Positions 15,924-25,938 of a DNA stretch of 64,000 nucleotides are shown here, piece after piece. The DNA is from a bacterium (GTDB lineage: Bacteria; Vulcanimicrobiota; Xenobia; Xenobiales; JADMJV01). Where the stretch lies: the NCBI GenBank assembly GCA_018266105.1, contig JAFEBA010000057.1, positions 1-64,000 of the forward strand, in the 5' to 3' direction. The notes beneath the pieces are model-generated. The model was not told where the DNA came from. It ran no database searches and saw nothing but the letters and a program-made list of their open reading frames with translations. Position 1 is the first letter of the stretch. Every line of letters starts with the position of its first letter. The translations under genes were made by a program, and so were the position numbers.

Positions 15924-17738
15924 ATGCGACTCTACCCAGCTATCATCGTCTGCGGCCTGTGTGCCCTGGCGTTCACCCATTCGCCGGCTCAACCCGCCCC
16001 TGAACAGCCTGAGCCCGCACCCACCAACGCGGTGCAGTCGTTGGATCGCAAACTCACGGTGGAAGGCTTCGGCAAGATTCCCCTGGGTGATCCGGTGGCC
16101 GCGCAAAAAAATGCTTATCAAGCGGCCGTGCTGGATGCCTATCACCAGCTTTTTTGGCAGGGGGCCGAGGAGCAGGGGCTGCTTCCGGAAACCCCTCCCC
16201 TGGATTCGCGCACCTTCCGCCTGGACGAGCAGCATCCAAACCCGGTCCTGTTGGACTGGTTGCTGCGCAGCGAAGTCGTCTCCCAGCAAGAGGTGGGTGG
16301 GCGACTGAAGGTGACTCTGCAGAGCCCGCCGGTCGGTGAGCTGGCCAAGGAAGGGTCGCATGTGCTGCGTTCCCAGAGTTTTGACGTGGATGGAGACCAG
16401 GAAGCCGAAACCGTATCGGTCACCTATGATGGTCGCATCCAGGTGAGTAAGCGTGGCAAGATTCTGGCCAGTTCTCCCTGTTTGAACGTGTTCTCTTGCA
16501 GTACCATGCGCACGATGGGAGCGGAGCCCTGGGAGCAGGTGCAGTTGACCCGACTTCTCAATGTGGGCAGCCTGGAAGCTGTCGGAAAAGAGAAGTTACG
16601 GGTGGTGGCCGATCTCTCTTTGGGTGAATCGGTGGACGAATTCTGGGTGGGTAAGGCCAGCGAACAGCGCGAGGTCTTGCTCCGCTGGGATGATCCCAAG
16701 AACGAGCCTCAGGTGCAGATCACCGAGCCTCGTGATTTCGCCTACACTCTGCGCGATAAGGTGGCCTGGAAGGGTCAGCTGTTGACACCCTCGGGTCTCC
16801 TGAATGCCAAATTGCGGGTCAACGGTCGGCCCTTCTGGCAGACTCCCGAACGCATGAATACCCAGCGGCTGCGCATGGATATCCTTCTGCCCCTGTTGCC
16901 CGGGGTCAATCGGGCCCAGGTGCAGGTGAACGACCTCAACCGACGTTCTCTTTCCAGGGAGGTGCTGTTGTTTCGCGAGGCCGCTTGTTCGCCGGTGGTG
17001 CCAGCCCGGCGCCGGGCCTTGCTCATCGGGGTGGGCCAGTACGGAGCCACTCAGTTTCCAAAACTGCCGGGCGTCAGCGGAGATTTGAAGAGATTGGCCG
17101 ACTTCCTCAAGCGCCCTGATGGCGGAGCCTTCGCCCCCGAACAGGTGGTGGTGCTGGCCAATGAGGAGGCCACCCGGGCCAAGATCCTGGAGCGCCTGAA
17201 AGCGATGACCGCGGTCGAAGGTGAAGAGCGCGTGATGATCTTTGTCTATTTTGCTGGTCTCTCGGCTCCTTCCGGAGGATCTGGAGGGAAAGGGCTGCTG
17301 CCTTATGATGCCAAGGGGTTTGATGAAGGGGCCCTCAGTCCTCGGGACCTTTTAGGGGCGGTAGGGGAAATTCGTCAACAAGACCTTCTGCTGGTGGCTG
17401 ACACCAGCCAGACCCGGCTGCAGAACAGCGCTTCCGATCAGCTCTGGTTGGATGCTCAGGAGTTCGCCGAATCCCTGTCGCGTCAGGGTTGGGCCGTGCT
17501 TTCCTCGGCTGATGGTTTGCCCGAACAGCGCGATGTCACGGCCGGTAGCCGCATGCTCAGCGCTTTTCTCGAGGGTTGCGCCGGGGCAGCCGACGGCAAT
17601 CACGACGGCTTTGTGGAATGGGACGAGAGTTATCGATATTTGTTTCAGAATTTGCGCCTGAATTCGCCCTCAACCAGCAGCCCCTTGCGTCGCGGAGAGT
17701 TAATCGGACGAGTGCCTCTGGCGGTTTGTAGGAAGTAA
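15924..17738 (+). CDS. exported caspase-fold protein with lost catalytic dyad
   Basis: This encodes 604 residues. A signal peptide (1-22) is followed by an LPP20/FlgT-like segment near 40-80 and an Ig-like region near 265-350. The C-terminus (362-600) has a peptidase C14 (caspase) fold, starting RRRALLIGVGQYGA. In active relatives the His motif reads FSGHG; here it is YFAGLS, with Leu446 at the His position. The Cys motif DAC reads D-T-S, with Ser495. Both catalytic residues are therefore replaced. An EF-hand-like loop at 557-568 (D-G-N-H-D-G-F-V-E-W-D-E) occupies the place often taken by DXNXDG in such proteins. It is probably a binding or scaffold protein. It lies 43 bases after the MazG-like gene. 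Confidence 0.75.
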   Translation: MRLYPAIIVCGLCALAFTHSPAQPAPEQPEPAPTNAVQSLDRKLTVEGFGKIPLGDPVAAQKNAYQAAVLDAYHQLFWQGAEEQGLLPETPPLDSRTFRLDEQHPNPVLLDWLLRSEVVSQQEVGGRLKVTLQSPPVGELAKEGSHVLRSQSFDVDGDQEAETVSVTYDGRIQVSKRGKILASSPCLNVFSCSTMRTMGAEPWEQVQLTRLLNVGSLEAVGKEKLRVVADLSLGESVDEFWVGKASEQREVLLRWDDPKNEPQVQITEPRDFAYTLRDKVAWKGQLLTPSGLLNAKLRVNGRPFWQTPERMNTQRLRMDILLPLLPGVNRAQVQVNDLNRRSLSREVLLFREAACSPVVPARRRALLIGVGQYGATQFPKLPGVSGDLKRLADFLKRPDGGAFAPEQVVVLANEEATRAKILERLKAMTAVEGEERVMIFVYFAGLSAPSGGSGGKGLLPYDAKGFDEGALSPRDLLGAVGEIRQQDLLLVADTSQTRLQNSASDQLWLDAQEFAESLSRQGWAVLSSADGLPEQRDVTAGSRMLSAFLEGCAGAADGNHDGFVEWDESYRYLFQNLRLNSPSTSSPLRRGELIGRVPLAVCRK

Positions 17739-18665
17739 TCAGGCCAGGGTTCGGCTGCGCGGCTTGGCTTTCTTGAGATGTCTGGCCTTTACTTTGGGCA
17801 GTTCCGGGTAATACTCTTCCAGCACGCAGTAAACCAGTTCGGCTCCCATCATGAAGACCATGGCTCCAAAATACAGCCAGAGCAGCAGGCCGGCCACGCT
17901 ACCCACCGAGGCGTAGACGGGATTGAGTTCCAAAAGGCGCAGGGCCCAGTGCACGTAGATATAACTGGAGATGCGCCAGGCGACAGAAGCAAAAAGAGCC
18001 CCGGGAACGGCGGCCATAAAGGGCACCTGGCGTGAAGGTAAGACCACGTAAAGCATCAGGAAAAGCAGGGTGCTGATGAGCGGCTGCAGCAGCCAGGTAT
18101 GGAACCAACCCCAAACAATGGCCTGATCCAGTGTGAAGCCGGCGAATTGGGGATGGGGGAGATGGGAGAGAACCGCCTGCACCCAGCTGAGCACGGCCGT
18201 GACCAGTCCCGCAGCCAGAGTTAGCAAAGCGCACAGCAAAATCATAGCGATGGAGAGCAAGTTGCCTCGGATGTAGGAGCGCCGTACTGGGATTTCCCAG
18301 GCCCGGTGCAGGCCCAGTTCCAGAGCGCGAAAGAGATGGCGCCCCGACCAGAGCAGCGCTAACAAACCAAGAAGCCCGATTCTCCCGGAATGCCCTTGCA
18401 TGTTCTGGAGGCTGGTCTGGACATAGCGCAGGGCCGAGGGCGGGAGGTAGATGGAGGCCATTTGCCAGCTGTAGTCCTGAGCGGAGGCATGCACCGGCGC
18501 CACATAGCTCAAAATCAAGATTCCCACCAGCAACATGGGGAAGAGGGAGAGCAAGGCGTAGAAGGCGATACCGGCGGCTAGAAAGCCGGCGTCATCACGC
18601 ACGTATTCCCGATACACTTTGGGTAGCAATTTCAGGAAACGTTTGAGGGGGGCCCAGAATTTCAC
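17739..18665 (-). CDS. YihY/BrkB-family inner-membrane protein
   Basis: This encodes 308 residues with about six membrane helices. The family signature is near the start: DDAGFLAAGIAFYALLSLFP. Later comes a YVVLPSR block and an SVAGLLLWLYFGAMVFMMGAE stretch. The tail is basic. The family was once called RNase BN by error; its function is unknown, with transport suggested. It converges on the caspase-fold gene with zero spacing and diverges from dacB. Confidence 0.88.
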   Translation of the reverse strand: MKFWAPLKRFLKLLPKVYREYVRDDAGFLAAGIAFYALLSLFPMLLVGILILSYVAPVHASAQDYSWQMASIYLPPSALRYVQTSLQNMQGHSGRIGLLGLLALLWSGRHLFRALELGLHRAWEIPVRRSYIRGNLLSIAMILLCALLTLAAGLVTAVLSWVQAVLSHLPHPQFAGFTLDQAIVWGWFHTWLLQPLISTLLFLMLYVVLPSRQVPFMAAVPGALFASVAWRISSYIYVHWALRLLELNPVYASVGSVAGLLLWLYFGAMVFMMGAELVYCVLEEYYPELPKVKARHLKKAKPRSRTLA

Positions 18666-18741
18666 GCTGGCCGAACAGTTCTCTGAAGCAGGCTGAATTC
18701 CCGGCCGGAGGAAATCCCGGATTGAAGATTAATCAACTCGA

Positions 18742-20169
18742 ATGCGTTGCCTGATCTCGAGTTGTTTCCTGAGTCTTTCCTTGGTGCAAGCGGCTGTGGC
18801 CACGCCCCCGCCCAAGCCGGCCAACGCCAATGAGCTCAAGATGAGGATCTATCAGCAGATCCACAATTCCCCGGCCTTTCGAGATGGTCAGGTGGGGGTT
18901 TATGTTCAGGTGCTCAAGACCGGTCGGATCGTTTACAGCGAGAACGCGCTCAAGCCGATGGTGCCGGCCTCCAACCTGAAGGTGGTGACCACTGCCGCAG
19001 CCATGGATTTGTTGGGGCCGGATTTCCGCTATTATACCGAGTTGCGCGGCGGACCGGCCGATCATGGGACCCTGCGCGGCAACCTCTACCTCAAGGGTCA
19101 GGGTGATCCCACCCTGTGTCTGCCCTACGTAAACCCCACTGGCCCCTGGTATTTCTTCGCCAAGCAGCTTAAGGAGAAGGGTATCTCCAGCATTGAAGGG
19201 GATCTGGTCGGGGACGATAGCGCATTTGACCGAGAATACATTGGTCAGGGCTGGTTTGATCGGTATTTGCTGGATTCATACGCCGCGCCCGTTGGAGCCC
19301 TATCCATGAACTGCAATGTTGTGGAATTGACCATCACCAGCGATTCGGTCAAAACCGAGCCCACCAGTCCGGGCTTTCAGTATCAGCGCCTGTATAAGAC
19401 GGGCGGCTACGATGAATGCTGGTTAACCCGGGACCGTAACTCGGAGGTGACCATGGTGCGGGGTAGTGTGGCGCCCGGGAGCGTGATCAAGCGCACGGTG
19501 ACGGTGGGCAATCCGGGAACCTTTACTCTGGGCTCGTTTATGAACATCTTGAAGACCAACAATATCAGCATCGGCGGTAAGACCCGCCTGATCAATCTCG
19601 GCAACGAGGTGGCCAAATGCCAATCGGCCCCTCTGATCGCCCGCTATCAGTCGCCCCGTTTGAAAGATATCGTGGCTCAGGTCAACAAAGAGAGCGATAA
19701 CGTCTTTGCCCAGCACGTTTTCAAGACTCTGGGTTACAAGAGTCGTGGCCAGGGCACCGCCGCCAACGGGGAAGCGGCCGTGCGCGACTTTCTGCGCAAA
19801 AATAATGTGAGCGACGACGGCCTGGTCATGGTCGACGGAAGCGGCCTCTCCACCACCGATCGCATCACCCCGCGTCAATTGGTGGGCGTGGTCGAGATCA
19901 TGTGGCGCCATCGCCATGGGCAGGCCTATGTGGATAGTCTGCCCACCGGCGGCGAGGGAACCCTGACTTCACGCCTGGGTGGATTGACTTTGCGGGCCAA
20001 GACTGGAACTCTCGACGAACATTCGGCTCTCACCGGCTACCTTGTCAGTTCCTACGGGCAGACCTTAGGGTTTTCTATCCTGGTCAACAACGTGCCTCAG
20101 ACCTGGTATGGGGTGGAGTTGGAAGACAAGATTTTGCATACCCTGGCCGCCTGGGATCAGCCTCTCTAA
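18742..20169 (+). CDS. dacB: D-alanyl-D-alanine carboxypeptidase / endopeptidase (PBP4 class)
   Basis: This encodes 475 residues with a signal peptide (1-20). The penicillin-binding motifs of family S13 are in order: S77-N-L-K80 (SXXK) in MVPASNLKV, S318-D-N320 (SXN) in KESDNVFAQ, and K420-T-G422 in RAKTGTLDEHSALTGY. The large insert between SXXK and SXN is typical of PBP4. It trims or opens peptidoglycan cross-links in the periplasm. It is a single gene divergent from the YihY-like gene. Confidence 0.93.
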   Translation: MRCLISSCFLSLSLVQAAVATPPPKPANANELKMRIYQQIHNSPAFRDGQVGVYVQVLKTGRIVYSENALKPMVPASNLKVVTTAAAMDLLGPDFRYYTELRGGPADHGTLRGNLYLKGQGDPTLCLPYVNPTGPWYFFAKQLKEKGISSIEGDLVGDDSAFDREYIGQGWFDRYLLDSYAAPVGALSMNCNVVELTITSDSVKTEPTSPGFQYQRLYKTGGYDECWLTRDRNSEVTMVRGSVAPGSVIKRTVTVGNPGTFTLGSFMNILKTNNISIGGKTRLINLGNEVAKCQSAPLIARYQSPRLKDIVAQVNKESDNVFAQHVFKTLGYKSRGQGTAANGEAAVRDFLRKNNVSDDGLVMVDGSGLSTTDRITPRQLVGVVEIMWRHRHGQAYVDSLPTGGEGTLTSRLGGLTLRAKTGTLDEHSALTGYLVSSYGQTLGFSILVNNVPQTWYGVELEDKILHTLAAWDQPL

Positions 20170-20273
20170 GTTCCCGTCCCATATCAGGAGCCAGCGTGAA
20201 TCGGAGAATGACCCCCCTTCTACCGCGCTGGAGCGCCCGCCCCGCAGAAATGCCGGCGATCCGGCCGAGCTCC

Positions 20274-22427
20274 TTAGCGTGACTTAAAGAGCCGCTCCAC
20301 GTCCTGAACGCGTGGCGTCAGGGTGTCCTCGGGGTTCCAGGCAATCCAGAGGGTGACCGTGCAGGGCGCCTGAACTCTGGAGTAATAGCGCAAAAGGTTG
20401 GTGGGCACAGCCTTGCCAGCGTCAGAATAGAAGAATCCCTGCAGACCCTGACTGCGTCCCTTCAGCATTTCGTAGCGGAAGCGCGCCGGAAAAAGCGGAA
20501 GAATTCGGGCCTGGACTTTGCGACCCCGCAGAAGGCTACCCATATCGCCGCGCATGAGCACGTCCAGGTGCGGTGAGAGCAGCAGGTTGCTTTCGAAGTG
20601 CACCTCTCCTTCACCGTCTAAATGATCGCGAACCACCACGCGCTGCTTCTTGGGCATGAAGAGCACTTCTCGGGTCAGCCAGAAGGGCTGGTCCAGATCA
20701 AACCAGACGGGTCGCTGGGAGCACATGTAGTGGCCGTCCTTACAGGACTCCAGCTTCATTTTGAGAGGGGCTTCGGCGCACTCGGGAGCCACATTGAGGG
20801 GCTCCAGCTCTCGGCCGATGCGCACTCCGGTGTGCGCTCCCAACCGGGAAAAGAGGCGTCCCAGTTCACCACCCACGATCGGGCCGCCGGGCTCCAAGAA
20901 GATTGGTTCGCCCTCCACGTTCAGAGCCAGGCTGAGAGCATCATCGTGGCTGGGCAGGCTGATGGGGTCCGGGTCGCAGTAGCGTCCATCATGGTCGCGG
21001 CGCCAGGCCGGACGGAAGCCTGTGAAGCTGCACCAGGTGGAGCGTGGGCCCCAGTTGTCGCGCACCACCGAGGTTTGCGAGGTGGAAAAAAGGCGTCGAA
21101 TGCCGCGTGGCTCCCCGCGATCGATTTGCTGAGCGCGAGAATTGGCTTGCAGGCCGAGCCACCAGAGGAGTTCGGCGGGAACCTCGCCGGCCGGCATCCA
21201 GTCGCCTCGTTGCAAAAGCAGCGCGCCCATGGCCAGAAGTCGATTGGAGTGCTCGATCGGTCCCACGCCCCGTCCTAACAGGCCTTCGCTGAGAACGGCT
21301 CCAGCTTCGCCTTGCTGGCCAGCAGCCGGTTTCATATAGCACAGCGACTCCAGGGCTGACTCGCACAGTGGATGCAGATTATCGGGATTGCGGGAGTTGA
21401 TTACGTCAAAAAGGTAGCAGAGGAGCATCCAGTCGAGTGCCTCGCGGTGCAGGGAGGCGTTGCCGGAGCGATGCATGCCGTCGCTGGAAAAATCTTCCTG
21501 CAGGGCGATGTGAAGATGCTGGCGGGCCAGCGAGTTCCACTTTTTGCAGGGGATTAGCTCAGGCAGGTGACCGCTGATCAGATACAGGCTGCAGGCGGCC
21601 TGCAGTCGATGTTCGCCCGACTTTCGAAGGTGGAGTGCCAGATAGCCGGCGTGCAGCAACAGGCATTTCAGGAAACGGGTCAGCAGTTCGCCCTGCATCA
21701 GATTGGAGACAAGCAGGTGCTGCACCAGTAAATACCAGTGGAGTGCTCGGGTGGCCACCACGCGCGGGTTATACCAGCTCATTCCCATGAAGACGGGGTT
21801 GCGTTCCGACCAGTCCACCGCCTGTACGATACACTCGCTGGCGTAGGCCTCATTACCAGTCAGCCAGTGACTGCGAACCAGGTCGATGAGGTGGCCTAAC
21901 TGATTGAAGTTCCAGCTGCGCAGCAGACCCTCTTGTTGTTCTGGGAGCAGGGGCTGAGTGTGGAAGTGATTGCGCAGCATCGGCTGAGAAGCCATCATCC
22001 AGGAGCCGCCCGCAAAATCGCTATACCAGTCGATGCTGTTGGGGAACTGTTGCTCCTCGCCCTGGAGGGGCGCGAAGCGATGCTGCAGGGACATCTCGGC
22101 GGACTTGATCCAGCGGCGGCAGTCCTGTTGGTGGCTCTTGAAGCTGTTGACCAGAGCGTCCAGGTCACTGGGATGGAGAAAGCCCTGTGGACGCAGCCGG
22201 TCGTGGAAATGGTCGATCAAGGCCTGGGCGGCTTCTTTCCAATTCTGACCCAGGGCGGCCGCCTTGGCTTCCTCAAGCGCTGCCGTGGAGGGCTCCAGCA
22301 AGTCGTAGAAATGCTCCTGTTCAAGAGCGAAGCTGGTCTCTTGCTCTTGAGCCAGTGCCAGCTGCTCTTCCAGGTTGAAATCCCGGGTCAGCAGGTTGCG
22401 AAAACGACGCCCAAGCCGGCGAAACAA
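20274..22427 (-). CDS. heparinase II/III-like polysaccharide lyase
   Basis: This encodes 717 residues without a signal peptide. The N-terminal two-thirds is an (alpha/alpha)-toroid, with YSDFAGGSWMMASQ and RNPVFMGMSWYNPRVVATRALHW-like blocks. The C-terminal beta domain (about 480-717) has HDDALSLALNVEGEPIFLEPG, which contains the expected HXDXLSF-like site. This class cleaves or processes acidic polysaccharides. It lies 4 bases after a DegT aminotransferase, in an operon with an ABC exporter, so it probably acts in surface-polysaccharide metabolism. Confidence 0.82.
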   Translation of the reverse strand: MFRRLGRRFRNLLTRDFNLEEQLALAQEQETSFALEQEHFYDLLEPSTAALEEAKAAALGQNWKEAAQALIDHFHDRLRPQGFLHPSDLDALVNSFKSHQQDCRRWIKSAEMSLQHRFAPLQGEEQQFPNSIDWYSDFAGGSWMMASQPMLRNHFHTQPLLPEQQEGLLRSWNFNQLGHLIDLVRSHWLTGNEAYASECIVQAVDWSERNPVFMGMSWYNPRVVATRALHWYLLVQHLLVSNLMQGELLTRFLKCLLLHAGYLALHLRKSGEHRLQAACSLYLISGHLPELIPCKKWNSLARQHLHIALQEDFSSDGMHRSGNASLHREALDWMLLCYLFDVINSRNPDNLHPLCESALESLCYMKPAAGQQGEAGAVLSEGLLGRGVGPIEHSNRLLAMGALLLQRGDWMPAGEVPAELLWWLGLQANSRAQQIDRGEPRGIRRLFSTSQTSVVRDNWGPRSTWCSFTGFRPAWRRDHDGRYCDPDPISLPSHDDALSLALNVEGEPIFLEPGGPIVGGELGRLFSRLGAHTGVRIGRELEPLNVAPECAEAPLKMKLESCKDGHYMCSQRPVWFDLDQPFWLTREVLFMPKKQRVVVRDHLDGEGEVHFESNLLLSPHLDVLMRGDMGSLLRGRKVQARILPLFPARFRYEMLKGRSQGLQGFFYSDAGKAVPTNLLRYYSRVQAPCTVTLWIAWNPEDTLTPRVQDVERLFKSR

Positions 22428-22431
22428 GGTC

Positions 22432-23547
22432 TTAACCGGCCTGAACGGGTTGGGAGTGGAAGTCCTTGACGGTCTGCACTACTTGCTCGATCTGACCCTC
22501 ATTCAGCTCCGGATACATCGGAAGCGAGAGAACCTCGTCCTGGGCTTTCTCGGTGACGGGGAAGTCTCCGAGCTTGTGACCCATGGCGGCATACACCTGC
22601 TGAAGGTGGAGGGCCAATGGGTAATAGATGATGGCTCCCACGCCCTTTTCATTGAGATAGGTCATCATCTCGTCACGGCGGGTGGTGCGTAACGTATATT
22701 GATGGAAGACGTGCTGGCATCCCGGAGCGACGGGCGGCGGAGTGACAAAACCCTTGAGATGCTCACTGTATTTGGCCGCTACCGCCCGGCGTTTTTCGTT
22801 CCATCGTTCCAGATGACGCAATTTCACACGTAGAACGGCCGCCTGCACCTCGTCCAGGCGGCTGTTGGTGCCCAGTTCGTCGTGGAAATACTTGCGCCGG
22901 CTGCCGTGTCCCCGCAGGCAGCGCACCCGCTCGTCCACATCGGCGTTGTTGGTCAGCACCAGACCGCCGTCGCCAGCGCAACCCAAATTCTTTGAGGGGA
23001 AGAAGGAGAAGGCACCTGCGTCGCCCATGGTTCCGACCTTTTTGCCGTGATAGGTGGCTCCAGTTGCCTGAGCGCAGTCTTCAACCACCTTCAGGTGATG
23101 CTTGCGGGCAATTTCAAGAATCGGGTCCATGTCGGCCGGGTGGCCATACAGATGCACGACCTCGATGGCCTTGGTGCGCGGAGTGATGAGCTTTTCGATT
23201 TCGGCCGGGTCAAGATTGAAGCTGCCAGGCTGAATATCGCAGAAGACGGGCTGTGCGCCGATCGAGCTGACGGCTCCGGCGGTGGCCATAAAGGTGAAGG
23301 GAGGAGCGATGACTTCATCCCCTGGCTTGACTCCGACCGCCTTTAAGGCCAGGACCAGAGCGTCGGTGCCTGAAGCACATCCAATTCCGTAAGCGGCCCC
23401 ATTCCACTCGGCGAATTCTTTCTCAAAAGCGGCCACTTCCGGGCCCAAAATGTAGTGGGTGCGGGATAGCACCTCGCAGACCGCACGCTCTACTTCTTCG
23501 CGAATTTCGGCGTATTGGGTCTTAAGCTCCAAAATGGGGATCATCAA
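22432..23547 (-). CDS. DegT/DnrJ/EryC1/StrS sugar aminotransferase
   Basis: This encodes 371 residues of a PLP-dependent fold type I enzyme. PLP-binding Lys186 lies in FSFFPSKNLGCAGDGG; Asp157 and Gln160 in VEDCAQATGA hold the cofactor ring. It would transaminate a nucleotide-linked keto-sugar to an amino sugar for glycan synthesis. No sugar-nucleotide partner gene is visible nearby. It lies between the ABC transporter and heparinase genes of the same operon. Confidence 0.92.
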   Translation of the reverse strand: MMIPILELKTQYAEIREEVERAVCEVLSRTHYILGPEVAAFEKEFAEWNGAAYGIGCASGTDALVLALKAVGVKPGDEVIAPPFTFMATAGAVSSIGAQPVFCDIQPGSFNLDPAEIEKLITPRTKAIEVVHLYGHPADMDPILEIARKHHLKVVEDCAQATGATYHGKKVGTMGDAGAFSFFPSKNLGCAGDGGLVLTNNADVDERVRCLRGHGSRRKYFHDELGTNSRLDEVQAAVLRVKLRHLERWNEKRRAVAAKYSEHLKGFVTPPPVAPGCQHVFHQYTLRTTRRDEMMTYLNEKGVGAIIYYPLALHLQQVYAAMGHKLGDFPVTEKAQDEVLSLPMYPELNEGQIEQVVQTVKDFHSQPVQAG

Positions 23548-23610
23548 CTTACTCCTCTATCGACGGGCTGTTTCTTTTATCGCGTGCGCAGTCGAGACCT
23601 GCAAAAAGTT

Positions 23611-25428
23611 TCAAGAAGCCTGGCCCAAAACCTCAGATTCCTTAGGTTTGAGCTGGGCCAGATAGATACGACGGTAAAGACCATCGTTGGCCATCAACTG
23701 CTCATGGTTACCGGCTTCCACAATGCCGCCTTCGTCGAGCACGATGATGCGGTGGGCATTCCGGATGGTGTTGAATCGGTGGGCGATCACGAAGCAGGTG
23801 CGCCCCTGCAGGATCTTTTCGATTGCGTCGGTGATCAGGATCTCGGACTCCGGGTCAATTCCTGACGTAAATTCGTCCAGGGCCAAAATGCGGGGATTGC
23901 GCAACAGGGCCCGGGCGATGGCGATGCGTTGACGCTGGCCGCCTGAGAGCCTGGAGCCGCGCTCGCCCACATCGCTTTTGTAGCCTTCCGGTAAACGGGT
24001 GATGAACTCGTGAGCGTTGGCCAGTTTAGCGGCGGCCACCACCTCGTCGTGAGTGGCACCCTTGCGACCCATGGCGATGTTTTCCGCGATGCTGCCCCCC
24101 AGCAGGATGGATTCCTGGGTGACCAGACCAATCTGCTGGCGTAAACTCTCAACATTGAAGGCTTTGATATCGTTGCCGTCGATCTTGACGCAGCCTTCCT
24201 GGGGATCGTAAAAGCGGGCCAGCAGGTTGATCAGAGTGGTCTTGCCGGCCCCATTGGAGCCTACAATGGCCACCACCTCACCGGCCTTGACTTGCAGATT
24301 CATCCTCTTGAGGGCTTGCTTTTCGGCGTTGTAGCCAAAGACCACGTTTTCAAATGTTACTTCGCCTTCAATTGCTGGCAGATCCGGAAGCCCGGCCGTC
24401 AACTGGGCTTCGGTGGGCTGGTCCAGTAAATAGAAAACGCGTTCGGCCGCCGCTGCCGCCGCCTGGAAGTTGGAATAAAACCCAGACAGCGCGTTGATGG
24501 GCTGTGTGGTCATGACCAGCAGGGTCCAGTAGACGGTCATTTGCTCGAAGGTGGTCTGCTGGTGAATGATTCGATAGGCGCCCAACCAGACGATGGCGAC
24601 AATGCCCAGCGCGCCCAGGAAATCAACGACTGGCGATTGGCTGGCCGATACCCGAACCAGGTCCATTCCGAACCGATACGCCTCTTTGGACTTGTCCTCA
24701 AAGCGGGCCGTTTGCAGGTTCTCCAGACTGTAGGCTTTGATGCCTTTAACACTGGAGATGCCCTCGTAGGTAATGGCCGAGAGGTCGGCCGAGCGGGCCT
24801 GGATGCTCTCGGTCAGGCGTCCGATGCGTTTGCCAAATTTGCCGATGGCCACGCCGATAAAAGGGCTCAGGGCCAGCACCGTCAGCGTCATGCCGGGGTC
24901 CTTGTAGAGCATGTAGCCCAGCGAGAGCACAACCAGGGCTAAATTGACGGCGAAGTCCGCTAACTGGGTAAAGACCGAGGTGGCCGCCACCACGTCACCG
25001 CTGGCTCGGGACTGAATTTCGCCCATGCGCATATGGTCGAAGAAACTCATGGGCAGGCGTTGGACATGAGAGAAGACGTGGTTGCGCATGTCGCGCATGG
25101 CCAGCTGGCCGCCCTTGTTGATCAGGTAACGCATCAAGTAGGTAAACAGACCCATGATCACCATTGCGGACAGGAAGAGCAGGCAAGTCCGATTCAGGCG
25201 ACTCAGGGCATCCGCCTGTTGACCGGCCGACTGAAGCGCGGCCAGAGTTTCTTTGTTGACCAGCTGGCTGGACATGAGGCCGAAAATCCGGCCGATGAAG
25301 TGGGCTTGCGAGAGCTTCACGCTGGTCACCAGCAGGGTGCACAGAATGGCCAGCACCACCGTGCCCGTGTAGGGCTTTAAATACCCAAACAGGCGCGCCA
25401 GCGTCTGCGTGAAGGTGCGCTTCTGCAT
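23611..25428 (-). CDS. MsbA-like ABC exporter (membrane plus ATPase domains)
   Basis: This encodes 605 residues. Six membrane helices (about 20-320) are followed by a nucleotide-binding domain. Walker A is GSNGAGKT (390-397), the signature LSGGQRQR starts at 494, and Walker B is ILALDEF with Asp518/Glu519. The domain order is that of half-size homodimeric exporters for lipids or glycolipids. Its start lies 3 bases from the accB stop. With the DegT and heparinase genes it suggests glycan or glycolipid export. Confidence 0.9.
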   Translation of the reverse strand: MQKRTFTQTLARLFGYLKPYTGTVVLAILCTLLVTSVKLSQAHFIGRIFGLMSSQLVNKETLAALQSAGQQADALSRLNRTCLLFLSAMVIMGLFTYLMRYLINKGGQLAMRDMRNHVFSHVQRLPMSFFDHMRMGEIQSRASGDVVAATSVFTQLADFAVNLALVVLSLGYMLYKDPGMTLTVLALSPFIGVAIGKFGKRIGRLTESIQARSADLSAITYEGISSVKGIKAYSLENLQTARFEDKSKEAYRFGMDLVRVSASQSPVVDFLGALGIVAIVWLGAYRIIHQQTTFEQMTVYWTLLVMTTQPINALSGFYSNFQAAAAAAERVFYLLDQPTEAQLTAGLPDLPAIEGEVTFENVVFGYNAEKQALKRMNLQVKAGEVVAIVGSNGAGKTTLINLLARFYDPQEGCVKIDGNDIKAFNVESLRQQIGLVTQESILLGGSIAENIAMGRKGATHDEVVAAAKLANAHEFITRLPEGYKSDVGERGSRLSGGQRQRIAIARALLRNPRILALDEFTSGIDPESEILITDAIEKILQGRTCFVIAHRFNTIRNAHRIIVLDEGGIVEAGNHEQLMANDGLYRRIYLAQLKPKESEVLGQAS

Positions 25429-25431
25429 CGC

Positions 25432-25890
25432 TTAGCGGGCTTCGTACTCGAAGAGAGCCTGCCCCGCCTCAACTACCTGCCCGTTTTCAACCAGCACCCG
25501 CAAAATTTTCAGGGGCGCTTCGGCAGAGATTTCGTTCATAAGCTTCATCGCTTCCACGATGCAGAGAGTTTGGCCGGTGCTGACCTGTTGTCCGGCCTCG
25601 ACGAAAGGAGGCGAGTTGGGGCGCGGAGCGCGGTAAAAGACTCCCGCCAGCGGACTGTTGATGGTCGGGCCCAGGGCCGCCGCCGCCTGTGCCGGCGGGG
25701 CTTCCTCGACCGCGACCGTGCTGGTGGAGGCCTGCACGGGCGCGGCCACGGCCGTGGCCTGCACGAACTTCTTCTTGGGTTCGAAGATCAGCCGCAAAAC
25801 GGTGTTTTCTTCGCGATATTCGATTTCCGCCAGCTGGTTCTCGCGTGCGATGCGGGCCAGCTCCCGCGCCAGTTCAACAGGTTCTTGCAT
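25432..25890 (-). CDS. accB: AccB, biotin carboxyl carrier protein
   Basis: This encodes 152 residues. An N-terminal helical part is followed by an Ala/Pro-rich linker (about 48-75) and the biotinyl domain. Biotin is attached to Lys116 in VEAMKLMNE. It carries CO2 as carboxybiotin within acetyl-CoA carboxylase, the first step of fatty acid synthesis. accC, usually next to accB, is not here; accB instead sits between a HisRS-like gene and an ABC exporter. Confidence 0.95.
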   Translation of the reverse strand: MQEPVELARELARIARENQLAEIEYREENTVLRLIFEPKKKFVQATAVAAPVQASTSTVAVEEAPPAQAAAALGPTINSPLAGVFYRAPRPNSPPFVEAGQQVSTGQTLCIVEAMKLMNEISAEAPLKILRVLVENGQVVEAGQALFEYEAR

Positions 25891-25938
25891 AGTGAGAGCC
25901 TCTTACCCCAACTCCGTCAGGACTAACATTCCAATGAA

